64,000 nucleotides of DNA, taken from contig NZ_CP029043.1 of the NCBI RefSeq assembly GCF_003074055.1, forward strand, positions 1 through 64,000. The letters are read 5' to 3'. Positions within the stretch are counted from its first letter, which is position 1; each line of letters begins with the position of its first letter. The position numbers and the translations under genes are program-made. Under the pieces are notes generated by a model, which was not told the DNA's origin, ran no database searches, and saw only the letters and a program-made list of their open reading frames with translations. The DNA is from Streptomyces nigra (lineage in GTDB: Bacteria > Actinomycetota > Actinomycetes > Streptomycetales > Streptomycetaceae). Shown one piece after another: positions 17,874 through 25,908 of this stretch.

Positions 17874-18308
17874 TTACGCCTTGGGGGGCTTCACGGCGAT
17901 GTCGAGGTAGAAGGCGTCGATGCTGCGGACCGCCGCTTCGAACTCGTCGAGGTTGACGGGCTTGGTGACGTAGGCGTTGGCGTGGTGGTGATAGGCGCCG
18001 GTGACGTCGTCAGGGGCGGCCGAGGTGGTCAGGACCACGACGGGGATGGTGCGCAGCTCCGGGTCTTCCTTCACGACGGCGAGGAACTCCCGCCCGTTCA
18101 TCCGCGGCATGTTGAGGTCGAGCACGATGAGGTCGGGACGCTCGTTGCTCTGGTCGCGCAGGAATTCCAGGGCCGCGATGCCGTCGGAGACCTGGGTGAT
18201 GTTGCGGGTTCCGCGTTCGGTGAGGGCGTCCTGGATGAGCAGGGCGTCGGCGGCGTCGTCCTCGACCAACAGCACGTCGTAGGGATGGGTTGCGGCGGCG
18301 GCAGCCAT
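17874..18308 (-). CDS. Single-domain response regulator (Rcp1-like)
   Basis: CheY-like receiver of 144 aa with no output domain. The acidic pocket is at VEDD (residues 15-18) and the phosphoacceptor is Asp64 in IVLDLNMPRMNG. The conserved Thr is in VVVLTTSA and the Lys in AYVTKPVNLDEF. Its sequence resembles Rcp1-type regulators that partner phytochrome-like or CHASE3 kinases. Such a kinase is encoded divergently at 18800 together with a second receiver fused to a phosphatase, so this protein is probably a phosphate acceptor or sink in the same pathway. Confidence 0.95.
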   Translation of the reverse strand: MAAAAATHPYDVLLVEDDAADALLIQDALTERGTRNITQVSDGIAALEFLRDQSNERPDLIVLDLNMPRMNGREFLAVVKEDPELRTIPVVVLTTSAAPDDVTGAYHHHANAYVTKPVNLDEFEAAVRSIDAFYLDIAVKPPKA

Positions 18309-18311
18309 GGT

Positions 18312-18674
18312 TCACGAGCTCCGGGGTAGGGGGGTGCGATGGGGTGTGTTGCTGGTGATCAGGCCCGGCCAGCGGCGCCGGGCTCCTTGCCGGCTCATGT
18401 TCATGGCCTGACCGATCTCCGGGTAGCCGGCGCCGTGCGCGGCTGCGGCGTGGGCCGCTTGGTCCTCCAGATGCCGGACGCACTCCTTGACGCCGGCCAG
18501 GACCCGCAGGCGCGCCAGTGCGCCCTGGCGGGCCTGACCGGTGGTCCGGGCGAAGTCAGCCGGGAGGTCGCCGCTGTGCTGCGCCATGCAGCGGGTGAGT
18601 TCGTCGACCACCTGTGCCACCAGCGCGGTCGTCTCCCCGTCCGATGGAGCCGCGGTGGAAGAAGATCTGGACAT
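18312..18674 (-). CDS. Small HTH-like protein of unknown function
   Basis: Protein of 120 aa lying 3 nt upstream of the response-regulator gene, so the two are co-transcribed. The middle is helical (TTALVAQVVDELTRCMAQHSGDLP), and the C-terminal part reads AAHGAGYPEIGQAMNMSRQGARRRW, which resembles a helix-turn-helix as found in small Streptomyces regulators. ATG 18674 is chosen; a TTG at 18710 is possible but weak. It may bind DNA or another protein of the phosphorelay; I cannot name a family. Confidence 0.75.
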   Translation of the reverse strand: MSRSSSTAAPSDGETTALVAQVVDELTRCMAQHSGDLPADFARTTGQARQGALARLRVLAGVKECVRHLEDQAAHAAAAHGAGYPEIGQAMNMSRQGARRRWPGLITSNTPHRTPLPRSS

Positions 18675-18799
18675 GACAGCAGCGTAGGGCTTTGATCTCC
18701 CCCGGGACAACGTCCGTTGTCATGTCACCGGTACGGTGTGCGTGTCGCGTGTAGATGTCGTGGCGCGAGTCGTTGCTTGAGGGAGAGATTCGAACCGCG

Positions 18800-20377
18800 A
18801 TGAGCAGAAGGCCGTCGCCCGCCGAGGGTGCCCTGTCCGCCTGGACCACCCGCCGCTGGCTGCGGGTCGGCGTCTCGGTCACCCTGTCCGTGCTGACCGT
18901 CCTGGGGGCACTGGGCGTTTGGGCAATGTGGCGCACATCACAGCTGACCGACGAGGTGGTCGATCGCCGCACCCCTGCCCTGATCGCCTCGATCAGGCTG
19001 GAGGAAGCACTGGTCAACCAGGAGACCGGTATCCGCGGCTACGGACTGTCCGGCAGCAAGGACTTCCTGGCTCCCTACCGACAGGGCGTGGCGGACGAGC
19101 GCTCCGCCCTCGGGAAGCTCAAGCCCCTGCTGGCAGGCGACGACGGGGGCCTCAAGGATCTGGCCGAGGTGCAGGCGCTGGCCGGCACCTGGCACGAGCG
19201 CATAGCCCGCCCCGTGTCGACAGCGGCTCCGAACGACGTGGTCGAGGCGGCCGAGAAGCGCACGGCGGAGGGCAAGGCCACCTTCGACCGCCTGCGCACC
19301 GCCATGACGCGCCAGCAGGCCCACCTCCAGGACCGGCGCACCGAGGTCAGCCGCGAGCTGCGCACGGCCATGACCGTACGGAACTGGATGTTCACCGGCA
19401 TCGCCGTCGTCATCGTCCTGGTCACGGTGCTCATCTTCGAAGGCCTGCGCCGCGGCATCACCGCTCCGCTCGCCCGGCTCGGCGCGTCGGCCCGTGACGT
19501 CGCACAGGGACGCTTCGACCGCTCCCTGGACGGCGCGGGCCCGGCCGACCTGCGCCGGCTGGCGGCCGACGTGGACCTGATGCGCCGGCGCCTGGTCGCG
19601 GAACTCAAATCCAGCGAGGAGTCCCGCACGCTGCTGGACGAACAGGCGGCGGACCTCAAGCGATCGAACACCGAGCTGGAGCAGTTCGCCTACGTCGCCT
19701 CCCACGACCTGCAGGAACCGCTCCGCAAGGTGTCCAGCTTCACCCAGCTCCTGCAACGGCGCTACGGGGGCCAGCTGGACGAACGAGCCGACCAGTACAT
19801 CGACTTCGCCGTCGACGGCGCCAACCGCATGCAGATCCTCATCAACGATCTGCTGGCGTTCTCCCGCGTCGGCCGTGTGCACAACGACCACCGCACCGTG
19901 AACCTGCAGAGCGTGCTCGACAACGCCCTGGGCAACCTCAGCGTGGCCATCGAGGAGAGCGACGCCGAGATCACCAGCGACCCGCTGCCCACCATCGCCG
20001 GGGACACCACCCAGCTCACCATGCTCTGGCAGAACCTGCTCTCGAACGCCATCAAGTTCCGCAGTCCCGAACGGACACCGCGCATCCACATCAGCGCCGC
20101 CGTCGTCGACGGCGTATGGCAGTTCGCCGTCAGCGACAACGGCATCGGAATCGCACCGGAGTTCCAGCAGAAGGTCTTCATCCTCTTTCAGCGGCTGCAC
20201 ACCAAGGACGCCTATCCCGGCACCGGCATCGGCCTGGCCATGTGCAAGAAGATCGTGGAGTTCCACGACGGGACGATCACCATCGACCCGGACCACCAAC
20301 CGGGGACACGCGTCGTCTTCACCCTCCCCGTCCCCGCGAACGCTCCGACGGTGCCGGAGGGGGAGACACAGCCGTGA
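18800..20377 (+). CDS. CHASE3-domain sensor histidine kinase
   Basis: Membrane sensor kinase of 525 aa. Helix one (VGVSVTLSVLTVLGALGVWAMW, about residues 24-45) and helix two (MFTGIAVVIVLVTVLIFEGL, about 198-217) flank an extracytoplasmic CHASE3 domain (EEALVNQETGIRGYGLSGSKDFL). HAMP follows, then HisKA with the phosphoacceptor His in YVASHDLQEPLRKV, and HATPase with LLSNAIKFRS, VSDNGIGIAPEFQQKVF and GTGIGLAMCKKIVEFH. It is the same architecture as phytochrome-class kinases that signal to Rcp1-like regulators. ATG 18800 is preferred over ATG 18755, which has no ribosome-binding site. The stop overlaps the next gene as GTGA. Confidence 0.95.
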   Translation: MSRRPSPAEGALSAWTTRRWLRVGVSVTLSVLTVLGALGVWAMWRTSQLTDEVVDRRTPALIASIRLEEALVNQETGIRGYGLSGSKDFLAPYRQGVADERSALGKLKPLLAGDDGGLKDLAEVQALAGTWHERIARPVSTAAPNDVVEAAEKRTAEGKATFDRLRTAMTRQQAHLQDRRTEVSRELRTAMTVRNWMFTGIAVVIVLVTVLIFEGLRRGITAPLARLGASARDVAQGRFDRSLDGAGPADLRRLAADVDLMRRRLVAELKSSEESRTLLDEQAADLKRSNTELEQFAYVASHDLQEPLRKVSSFTQLLQRRYGGQLDERADQYIDFAVDGANRMQILINDLLAFSRVGRVHNDHRTVNLQSVLDNALGNLSVAIEESDAEITSDPLPTIAGDTTQLTMLWQNLLSNAIKFRSPERTPRIHISAAVVDGVWQFAVSDNGIGIAPEFQQKVFILFQRLHTKDAYPGTGIGLAMCKKIVEFHDGTITIDPDHQPGTRVVFTLPVPANAPTVPEGETQP

Positions 20378-21549
20378 GCGACCACAGAGCGGGCGGTGCC
20401 GAGCAGTACACCATCCTGCTGGTGGAGGACGACGACGGGGACGCCCTTCTCGTCGAGGAGCTCCTCTACGACACCGACCTGCCCCACAGCCTGATCCGCT
20501 GCCGCACGGCCGCCGAAGCCCGGGGGACGCTCGCCGGCACGCCGGTCGACTGCGTCCTGCTGGACCTGCACCTGCCCGACGCCTCCGGCGTGGAGACCGT
20601 CCAGGCGCTCCAGCCGGAGACCCACACCGCCGCCATCATCGTGCTGACCGGCCTGGCCGAGCCCAGGGCCGGGGTCGAAGCCCTCGCCGCGGGGGCCCAG
20701 GACTACCTCGTCAAGGGCAAGGTCGCACCGGACCTGATGCAGCGCGCGGTGCGCTACGCCGTCCAACGAAAGCACGTCGAGCAGGCCAGTGCCGCCCTCC
20801 AGATCGGGCAGCTCCGCGCCGAGGAGAACGCGCGTCTGGAGCGCGGACTACTGCCCGAGCCCCTTCTCACCTCCGCCACCGTCAGTGCCGCCAGCCGCTA
20901 CTACCCGGGCCGGGCACAGGCACTGCTCGGAGGCGACTTCCTGGACGTCGTCCAGACCGACGACGGCCAGGTCCACGCCGTCATCGGCGACGTCAGCGGG
21001 CACGGCCCGGACGCCGCGGCCCTCGGAGTGTGCCTGCGCATCGCCTGGCGCGCGCTGACCCTGGGCGGCCATCGCGACCAGCAACTGCTTCATCTGCTGG
21101 AACGCATACATGTCGCCGAGCGCACCGGCCACGACCTGTTCGCCACCTGCACCCTCATCACCCTGGACCCCACCGCCGCCACGTGCACCCTGCACCTGGC
21201 CGGCCACCACGAACCGCTGCTGCTGACCAGCGCCGGCACCCGCGAGGTGACCGCCGCCCACGGAGTCGCCCTCGGCGTCGCCCCCGGCCTGGGCAAGTGG
21301 CCGTCGACCACCTTCTCCCTCCCTCCGCGCGGAGCTCTGCTCGCCTACACGGACGGCCTCATCGAGGGCTTCGCCGGCACCACCGGCACCCGGCTCGGAG
21401 TCGACGGCCTGCTCGGCATCCTCGACACGCTCCGCACCGCGGATCCCGGCGCCCACCTCGACGCGCTCATCGTCGAGACCCGCGCCCTCAACGCCAACCG
21501 GCACACGGACGATCTCGCCATCCTCCGCCTGGACTGGGATCTCGCATAA
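20374..21549 (+). CDS. Response regulator fused to a PP2C (SpoIIE/RsbU-type) phosphatase
   Basis: Protein of 391 aa with an N-terminal receiver (VEDD near residues 17-20, phosphoacceptor Asp64 in VLLDLHLPDASG, Lys in DYLVKGKVAPD), a short helical linker and a SpoIIE-type phosphatase domain with the metal-binding motifs LGGDFLDVV, VIGDVSGHGPDAAALG and LLAYTDGLIEGF. RsbU-like phosphatases dephosphorylate STAS anti-anti-sigma proteins and so release alternative sigma factors. Its start overlaps the kinase stop as GTGA. The unlinked STAS and MEDS proteins at 23.8 and 34-36 kb are conceivable partners, but their STAS domains lack the usual Ser. Confidence 0.95.
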   Translation: MSDHRAGGAEQYTILLVEDDDGDALLVEELLYDTDLPHSLIRCRTAAEARGTLAGTPVDCVLLDLHLPDASGVETVQALQPETHTAAIIVLTGLAEPRAGVEALAAGAQDYLVKGKVAPDLMQRAVRYAVQRKHVEQASAALQIGQLRAEENARLERGLLPEPLLTSATVSAASRYYPGRAQALLGGDFLDVVQTDDGQVHAVIGDVSGHGPDAAALGVCLRIAWRALTLGGHRDQQLLHLLERIHVAERTGHDLFATCTLITLDPTAATCTLHLAGHHEPLLLTSAGTREVTAAHGVALGVAPGLGKWPSTTFSLPPRGALLAYTDGLIEGFAGTTGTRLGVDGLLGILDTLRTADPGAHLDALIVETRALNANRHTDDLAILRLDWDLA

Positions 21550-21564
21550 GGCCGGCCCGCCGGC

Positions 21565-21604
21565 CGCTCCCCCGCCGGCGGCACCACCCGGTGCGGGGGG
21601 AGCG
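21565..21604. terminator. Hairpin between convergent genes
   Basis: CGCTCCCCCGC (21565-21575) pairs with GCGGGGGGAGCG (21593-21604), enclosing a small inner GCACC/GGTGC hairpin. It lies between the phosphatase gene and the convergent TetR gene. Confidence 0.65.
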
Positions 21605-21621
21605 AGGACGGCGGTTCTCGG

Positions 21622-22278
21622 CTAGCCGACCGCCGCGTCCGCCTCAGCGGCGCCGTCGGTTCCGGGGCGTCGGTAGGCGCCGTGCCACCAGATCCGGGCG
21701 AGTTCGCGGGCGAAGGCGCGGTCACCGCTGCCGTCGTCGACGCCGATGTGGTGGGCGATCGCCTGTGCGCCTCCCCAGACGATGATGCGGCTGGCGGAGG
21801 CCGCGTCGAGGTCGGGCGGGGCGAGTCCGGCCGCCTGGTCGGCGAGCAGGGACCGCAGGGCGTTCGCCTCAAAGCCCTCGAGGTCGGCCGTGTAGAAGTC
21901 GTGCACCGTCGGGTCGTAGGCGGCGGCCTCGCGCACCGCCCTGATCAGGCTCTGATGGAGGCGGTGCGTCTTGATCACGTCTTCGAAGAAGTGCGCGAGC
22001 GCGTCCGGCCCGGCGGCGGGGTTCCACTGCCGGGCGTGCGCGAGCAGCGACTCCCTCAGGTCGTCGGTGAGCCTGACCAGTACGTCGGATTTGCTCTGGA
22101 AGTGCGCGTAGAACGTGGCCCGGGAGACGCCCGCCTCCTCCAGGATCCGCTGGACGCTGATCTCGGAGAAGGCTTCGCCGGACTCCAGGAGCCGGTGCAG
22201 AGTGGACATGACCTGGGCCACCGTCGCGGCCGAGCGTGCGGCGTGGTGGTCGGCCTGGCGTCGTGTGACGGGTCTCAT
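21622..22278 (-). CDS. TetR-family transcriptional regulator
   Basis: Regulator of 218 aa. The HTH is ISVQRILEEAGVSRATFYAHFQSKSDVLVRL, preceded by a basic N-terminus (MRPVTRRQADHHAARSA), and followed by a helical ligand-binding domain. ATG 22278 has AGAGAGA about 6 nt upstream. It lies 61 nt downstream of the short-chain dehydrogenase gene on the same strand, so it is probably co-transcribed and controls that operon through the palindrome at 23362-23387. Confidence 0.93.
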   Translation of the reverse strand: MRPVTRRQADHHAARSAATVAQVMSTLHRLLESGEAFSEISVQRILEEAGVSRATFYAHFQSKSDVLVRLTDDLRESLLAHARQWNPAAGPDALAHFFEDVIKTHRLHQSLIRAVREAAAYDPTVHDFYTADLEGFEANALRSLLADQAAGLAPPDLDAASASRIIVWGGAQAIAHHIGVDDGSGDRAFARELARIWWHGAYRRPGTDGAAEADAAVG

Positions 22279-22339
22279 CAAGATCTCTCTCGTACGTCCT
22301 CGGGCGCGTGCGCTCCGCGGGGTGCGGCGGAGTGCGGGA

Positions 22340-23275
22340 TCAGCGCACCACGGGCAGAGCGTAGTCCCACAGCCGGTCGGCGGCGTCGGCGTCCACCGAC
22401 CACTTCGCCACACCGGCCATCACGTCGGGCCCGCCGTCGACGATCTCGGATTCCTGGTTGTCCTCGAAGTACCGGCCGGTCACGCCGTCGAGGAGGGGGG
22501 ACGCAGCCAGGAGGGTGCTCGTGGCGGCGCCCTGTGCCGGGGTCTTGTAATAGTCCGGGGTGACGAGGTTGCCGTCCTCGTCCAGCGCGCCGAGCGCTCG
22601 CAGGGTGGCCTCGTCGAGGTGACGGGCGAGGTTGGTGTGGATCCAGCCGGGAGCGCAGGCGTTGGCGGTGATGCCGTCCCCGGCCCACCGCCGGCTGATC
22701 CCGACGGCCAGCAGCACGTCGGCGGTCTTCGACTGCGCGTAGGCGACGAACGGGTCGTAGGGACGCTCTTCGAACTGCGGGTCGTCGAAGTCGAACCCGG
22801 CTCGCAGCTGTGCGCCGGAGCTGACCACGACGACGCGAGCGTTCTCCGCGCTCCTCAGGGCGGAGTGCAGGCCGACGGCCAGGGCGAAGTGACCGAGGTA
22901 GTTCGTGGCGAGTTGCAACTCCCAGCCCTGGGCGCTGACCTGCCGGGTCGGGAGCATCATCACGCCGGCGTTCGCGACGAGGCCGTCGAGCGGCCCTTCC
23001 CAGGAGTCGCAGAAGGCACGGACGGAATCCAGGTCGCCGAGCTCGAGCGCGGCCGCCCGGGTGCCGGGGAATTCGTCGACGAGAGACCTGGCCGCGTCGG
23101 GGTTCCGGGTGGCGATCGTCACCTCTGCGCCGGCCCCGGCGAGCGCGCGGACCGTCTCGAGGCCGAGCCCGGAGGACCCACCGGTGACGATCATCCGCCG
23201 CCCGCGCAGGTCGACTCCATCGAGCACCTCGGCGGCGGTCGCGCGCATCCCGAAGGGAGTGGTTATCGGCGTCAT
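22340..23275 (-). CDS. Short-chain dehydrogenase/reductase
   Basis: NAD(P)-dependent oxidoreductase of the SDR superfamily, 311 aa. The cofactor motif is TGGSSGLG (about residue 31), the structural motif is NAG in LVANAGVMM, and the catalytic Tyr and Lys are in YAQSKTADV. The region LATNYLGHFALAVGLH and the length resemble the WW-domain oxidoreductase/retinol-dehydrogenase-like group. ATG 23275 has AGGACA about 5 nt upstream; the further start at 23308 lacks a site. The substrate is unknown. It heads a likely two-gene operon with the TetR gene. Confidence 0.93.
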   Translation of the reverse strand: MTPITTPFGMRATAAEVLDGVDLRGRRMIVTGGSSGLGLETVRALAGAGAEVTIATRNPDAARSLVDEFPGTRAAALELGDLDSVRAFCDSWEGPLDGLVANAGVMMLPTRQVSAQGWELQLATNYLGHFALAVGLHSALRSAENARVVVVSSGAQLRAGFDFDDPQFEERPYDPFVAYAQSKTADVLLAVGISRRWAGDGITANACAPGWIHTNLARHLDEATLRALGALDEDGNLVTPDYYKTPAQGAATSTLLAASPLLDGVTGRYFEDNQESEIVDGGPDVMAGVAKWSVDADAADRLWDYALPVVR

Positions 23276-23361
23276 AGCTGTGTCCTGCCTGGAGGGGGCC
23301 GTCGTCACGGTGCCGGGGACGGGTGTGCGCTCGACGGTCCGACGTCATTTCCCTATTAACC

Positions 23362-23387
23362 ATACAGCATGTTCAGATACTCTGTAT
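23362..23387. promoter_or_regulatory. Inverted repeat, candidate TetR operator
   Basis: ATACAG (23362-23367) and CTGTAT (23382-23387) form the arms of an imperfect 26-bp palindrome about 87 bp upstream of the SDR gene, in an AT-richer promoter-like stretch (CCCTATTAACC). Confidence 0.55.
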
Positions 23388-23840
23388 TGCGACGCCGGAC
23401 GGCGCGAAAGGCACTGCTGGAGGTAGAGGTACGCCGTCAGGCGTCAGGGGTGGCCGCGGGGCGAAGCGGGTCGAGCCGCAGATCTCGATGACGGGCCGGC
23501 AACAACCGAAGCCGCGCAGCATCTGCCGTGCGTTAGGACGAAAACGTCATCATCCAGTCGAAGCGGAGACAGTCAGGCGAGGCGCGCAGAGACCCGGCAC
23601 GCAGGGGGTTGCGAATGTCTCCCTGCGGCCACGGCCTGTCGGACCGGGGGTGCGCTGTGGGACAGTGGGCGGATAGGAGATTGACCGGTCCTCGGTGACA
23701 TGCACGAGAGGCCGGTCCACGGGCCCACCGGGCATCGCCCTCCCCACGGGCAACCGGGACCCGCCATCGGCACGACGGCAGCTGAAACAGATGCCGCACG
23801 CCGACGGACTCACAACCCCCCGGAAGGGGGAAGCGCCCAC
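23388..23840. other. Intergenic region without a recognised gene
   Basis: About 450 bp between the SDR promoter and the STAS gene. No conserved protein was seen on either strand. The last part carries the ribosome-binding site GGAAGGGGG at 23822 for the STAS gene. Confidence 0.5.
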
Positions 23841-24182
23841 ATGCTCATCACCACGACCGACCACGGCGCCACCGCGGTGATCACTCCGAGCGGGAACGTC
23901 GACCACGACGCCCTGCCCGCCCTGCTCACCGCCGCCTCGAGCGAGCTGCCGCTCACGGTCACCCACCTCACGTGGGACTTCGAGCACTCCGGCTACATAG
24001 ACGTCGCCGGTCTCCACCTGCTCGACCAGCAGCGCCAGGCATGCCGCACCGCCCGTCGCACCCTCACCGTCACCGGGTTGGGCCCGCAGCCCCTGCACAT
24101 GCTCCAACTGGCCGACGAACTCTTCCCCGCGATGCACTGGGATGACTTTCTTCCCTCCAGCCAGCCCCTCACGGCGGCCTGA
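23841..24182 (+). CDS. STAS-domain protein lacking the usual phospho-Ser
   Basis: Single STAS domain of 113 aa, as in anti-sigma-factor antagonists (ATAVITPSGNVDHDALPALLTAA; then LTVTGLGPQPLHMLQLADELF). In classical antagonists the loop reads Asp-Ser followed by Ser/Thr-Gly and the Ser is phosphorylated by the anti-sigma kinase. Here the loop is YIDVAGLHLL, with no Ser or Thr, so this protein cannot be switched in the standard way. ATG 23841 has GGAAGGGGG about 10 nt upstream. No kinase is adjacent. Confidence 0.88.
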   Translation: MLITTTDHGATAVITPSGNVDHDALPALLTAASSELPLTVTHLTWDFEHSGYIDVAGLHLLDQQRQACRTARRTLTVTGLGPQPLHMLQLADELFPAMHWDDFLPSSQPLTAA

Positions 24183-24265
24183 GGCCCGACCAGCACGGCG
24201 GCCCACCACCCACGCCGAGCCGCCCGCCGCCCGTCAAGGTGAGCGGCGAGGCGGCGCACTTGGTC

Positions 24266-24291
24266 GCGAGTGAAACCGTATCGAGTGAAAT
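24266..24291. promoter_or_regulatory. Candidate MarR operator half-sites at the marR gene
   Basis: CGAGTGAAA occurs twice, and the second copy lies within GTATCGAGTGAAAT, which shares its first 11 bases with the palindrome between the azoreductase and nitroreductase genes at 25826-25839. It overlaps the region just upstream of the MarR start. Confidence 0.6.
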
Positions 24292-24313
24292 GTCCGCCGG
24301 TAGGGTGGTCCTC

Positions 24314-24799
24314 ATGCCCGCCGACACTCCTCGCGGCACTGCCGCCCCGCGCGCGACCGACCGCCCTGGGGACCAGTCCCCTTTCGCACTGGGTCTGCTC
24401 CTGCGCCGAGCACACTGGCACGCGGCCGCTGTGATGGGTGAGGCACTGCGCCCGCTCGGCATCGAGTTGCGGCACTTCGCCGTCCTGATCGTCCTCGTCA
24501 ACGAAGGGCCCACCGTCCAGCGGGACCTGGTGACCGCGACCGGGTCCGACAAGGCGGGCGTCATGCGCGTGGTGGATGACCTGGAGCGCAAGGGGCTGGC
24601 CGTGCGCCGCGCCGTTCCCGGGGACCGGAGGGCCCGAGCCGTGGAGATCACGCCCGAGGGCATGGAGCTTTTCGACGCGGCCCACAGGGCGGCCCGCCCC
24701 CTGGCCGAGGACCTGGTCGGCGGTCTGATGCCCGGTGAGGCCGAGCAGTTGACGGACCTGCTGACCCGTTTCACCGGCACCGCCGCCGACCAGGCGTGA
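24314..24799 (+). CDS. MarR-family transcriptional regulator
   Basis: Winged-helix regulator of 161 aa. The core is FAVLIVLVNEGPTVQRDLVTATGSDKAGVMRVVDDLERKGL, with the wing RRAVPGDRRARAVEITPEG. The protein has no cysteine, so it does not sense oxidants by a thiol switch; a quinone, dye or flavin ligand is more likely. ATG 24314 is preferred because ATG 24290 lies inside the putative operator. The genes at 25098 (azoreductase) and 25909 (nitroreductase) share its operator motif and are its likely targets. Confidence 0.92.
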   Translation: MPADTPRGTAAPRATDRPGDQSPFALGLLLRRAHWHAAAVMGEALRPLGIELRHFAVLIVLVNEGPTVQRDLVTATGSDKAGVMRVVDDLERKGLAVRRAVPGDRRARAVEITPEGMELFDAAHRAARPLAEDLVGGLMPGEAEQLTDLLTRFTGTAADQA

Positions 24800-24890
24800 G
24801 CCCGCCGGCGCGCCGAAGTACTCCTCCACGGGCATCGAAGCCCCGTACGCCCTCTGCCCCTGGACTGCGCGCGGCACTTGAACTCGAGGG

Positions 24891-25101
24891 CTAGGTCGTG
24901 TCCGCAAAGTCCCGTCGTTCGCCCGTAGGGCGGGCCGAGCGGTGTCCGGTGCGTGCTCTCGGTGTGCCGGGCGGACTCCCGCGTACTGGTTGTACGCGGG
25001 TGGGCGGCCGGTGCGGCGAGTGGGGGTCCCCCCTGCTCGAAGAGCTTGGGGGAGCGTGCCGGACACCGGGCGGCAGGCGGGACTTTGCGGACACGACCTA
25101 G
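24891..25101. repeat. Palindromic element, family 2, with 24-bp terminal inverted repeats
   Basis: A 211-bp element with perfect 24-bp terminal inverted repeats (24891-24914 and 25078-25101) beginning CTAGGTCGTGTCCGCAAAGT. Its centre is the hairpin CGCGTACTGGTTGTACGCG, closely matching the centre of family 1 (CGCATACTGGATGTATGCG). The right end supplies the TAG stop of the azoreductase gene. The CTAG ends would fit a YTAR target duplication as used by IS5-group elements. It encodes nothing. Confidence 0.85.
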
Positions 25102-25748
25102 GCCGCCAGGCGCTTCGCGAGGTCCTTGGCCTTGATGGTCGCCTCCTCGAAAGCGCGTGTACGGGAGGCTTCGTAGAGAGGCACGAGATCCGCCATGGCG
25201 GGATTGCGTGGAGCCATGGTGAGCTCGGGAACGATGAAGTCGAGATCGAGACGAAGAGTGTCCTTGAGGACGGCTTCCAGGTAGTTCTTCACGAACTCGA
25301 AGCCCTCGCGCGGCGTTCCCGGCGCGTAGGAACCGCCCCGGCTTGCGATCACGACGACCGGAGTGCCCGCGGCCGAGGGCTTCTCCCCTGCCGTGCGGCC
25401 GAGCAGGAGCACGGCGTCCAGCCATGCCTTGAGGGTCGAGGGGATCGTGAAGTTGTGCATGGGGGCGCCGATCAGGACGGCGTCCGCCTCTTCGAGTTCC
25501 TCGATCAACCGAAGCCGCGCGGCGAACGCGGCCGCCTGCTGCGGGGTCCGCTCGGCCGGTGCGATGTACCCGGCGGACCAGGCGTCGGCAGTGATGTGGG
25601 GAACGGGATCGGCGGCGAGGTCGCGGTGGATCACCACACCGGCGGGGTGCTGGTCCTGCCATGCCTGGCGGAAGGCGATCGCGATCGCGCGTGACGCGGA
25701 CCTCTCTCCCGGCAAGACGGACGAATCGATGTGCAGCAGGGTGGCCAC
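25098..25748 (-). CDS. azoR: FMN-dependent NADH-azoreductase (quinone reductase)
   Basis: Flavodoxin-like NAD(P)H:quinone/azo reductase, 216 aa. Family features are the N-terminal LLHIDSSVLPGERSASRAIA, the FMN-binding APMHNFTIPSTLKAWLDAVL and the second flavin loop VIASRGGSYAPGTP. It detoxifies quinones or azo compounds by two-electron reduction in the cytosol. The stop codon lies inside the terminal repeat of a palindromic element, which probably ends its transcript. The start is 160 bp from the divergent nitroreductase gene, with a shared operator-like palindrome between them. Confidence 0.95.
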   Translation of the reverse strand: MATLLHIDSSVLPGERSASRAIAIAFRQAWQDQHPAGVVIHRDLAADPVPHITADAWSAGYIAPAERTPQQAAAFAARLRLIEELEEADAVLIGAPMHNFTIPSTLKAWLDAVLLLGRTAGEKPSAAGTPVVVIASRGGSYAPGTPREGFEFVKNYLEAVLKDTLRLDLDFIVPELTMAPRNPAMADLVPLYEASRTRAFEEATIKAKDLAKRLAA

Positions 25749-25825
25749 AGGTGTTCTCCATACGTTCGGACCCGAGGCGTACTCGGGACACGGCTCGGTG
25801 CTCCGAGTTAGTTAAGCACGAGAAA

Positions 25826-25839
25826 GTATCGAGTGATAC
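25826..25839. promoter_or_regulatory. Palindrome between azoreductase and nitroreductase genes
   Basis: GTATCGAGTGATAC has perfect GTATC/GATAC arms around GAGT. The motif GTATCGAGTGA recurs before the marR gene, so this is the probable MarR operator for both divergent genes. Confidence 0.65.
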
Positions 25840-25908
25840 GATCGCGAACGTAACGACCTTGGCGCCGAGAACGCCGAGAAGCCAGCCGAACAGAGGAGGT
25901 AGGCACTT

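Noticed and set aside
24891..25101. Reading the palindromic element as coding sequence
   Set aside because: Frames exist on both strands only because the element is palindromic; the translations are mirror images of its repeats.
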